This document shows positions 63,820 to 64,000 of a stretch of 64,000 nucleotides of DNA, in pieces (positions within the stretch are counted from its first letter, which is position 1; each line of letters starts with the position of its first letter). Under the pieces are notes generated by a model. The model saw only the letters and a program-made list of their open reading frames with translations. It was not told where the DNA came from and searched no databases. Position numbers and translations under genes: made by a program. The DNA is from Algoriphagus marinus (lineage in GTDB: Bacteria; Bacteroidota; Bacteroidia; Cytophagales; Cyclobacteriaceae), in the NCBI RefSeq assembly GCF_001936475.1, contig NZ_MSPQ01000010.1, positions 184,176-248,175 on the forward strand, read 5' to 3'.

Positions 63820-64000
63820 AAGGTATTTAGTTTAGTTGATACGTAAAGAAAATCTCTTTAAAGCGAATTTCAAAATCCACATGTTTTTAAGATTATTCAC
63901 GTTATAATATATTTTATTATTGTTTTATTTATATTTTTAATAAATAAGGTTTTTTTATTTACTTGTTTTTTATTTTTTGTAATATTTTAATGCGATTATT

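Overview
The window looks like a chromosome segment of a Bacteroidota, most likely Cytophagales (Cyclobacteriaceae, Algoriphagus-like; this finer placement is inference). The grounds are a SusC/SusD pair, many secreted proteins whose signal peptides end in FSQ/FAQ/LAQ or a lipobox, TAnnTTTG-type promoter cores, moderate to low GC, and a DUF1501/DUF1553 locus. No rRNA, tRNA, CRISPR array, intact transposase or phage gene was seen.

Layout. 1-13.2 kb: a secreted DsrE-like protein, a Ca2+/Na+ antiporter beside a CPA2 antiporter, a tandem pair of secreted proteins with a duplicated 5' leader, a nested hairpin repeat, a TonB-dependent receptor, a DUF5916 protein and a DPP IV-type S9 peptidase. 13.3-14.4 kb: a ParD/ParE module flanked by two copies of a dispersed repeat. 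14.4-21.3 kb: a double-glycine-leader peptide locus, the most interesting part of the window. 21.8-30.8 kb: a VPS10-like secreted protein, a PNPOx-like protein, a CPXCG protein, an AAA ATPase preceded by three palindromes, ClpB and a small secreted protein. 30.9-38.8 kb: a planctomycete-type cytochrome/LRR, FG-GAP, DUF1501 and DUF1549/1553 locus. 39-48.2 kb: M19 dipeptidase, an esterase broken by one in-frame TAG, a propeller lipoprotein, an acyl-ACP desaturase, an M20-type amidohydrolase, a GNAT-nitrilase fusion and pirin. 48.2-50.9 kb: a four-gene cassette with two DUF2589 proteins. 51-57.8 kb: DUF2520 protein, lpdA, sucB and sucA. 58-63.8 kb: surface lipoprotein, SusD and SusC.

The peptide locus (minus strand). 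A five-TM membrane protein, a thioredoxin-like protein, a C39-peptidase ABC transporter (PCAT) and a 70-residue HTH protein form a tight operon. Next to the HTH stop codon lies an inverted repeat, then a promoter core, then a precursor peptide with leader MRELSIEQMEMVNGG and a 57-residue core. The HTH / inverted repeat / promoter / peptide module occurs a second time downstream. There the HTH gene is dead (start codon lost, one internal TAA) but the inverted repeat and peptide gene remain. A truncated third peptide gene and a startless fourth leader lie in the same array. Peptide genes are followed by a four-TM protein or by secreted lipocalin-like paralogs, which are plausible immunity or partner proteins. 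The sequence supports a secreted peptide (bacteriocin or signal) system with its own local regulator, undergoing duplication and decay. Peptide function, disulfide state and immunity roles are inference.
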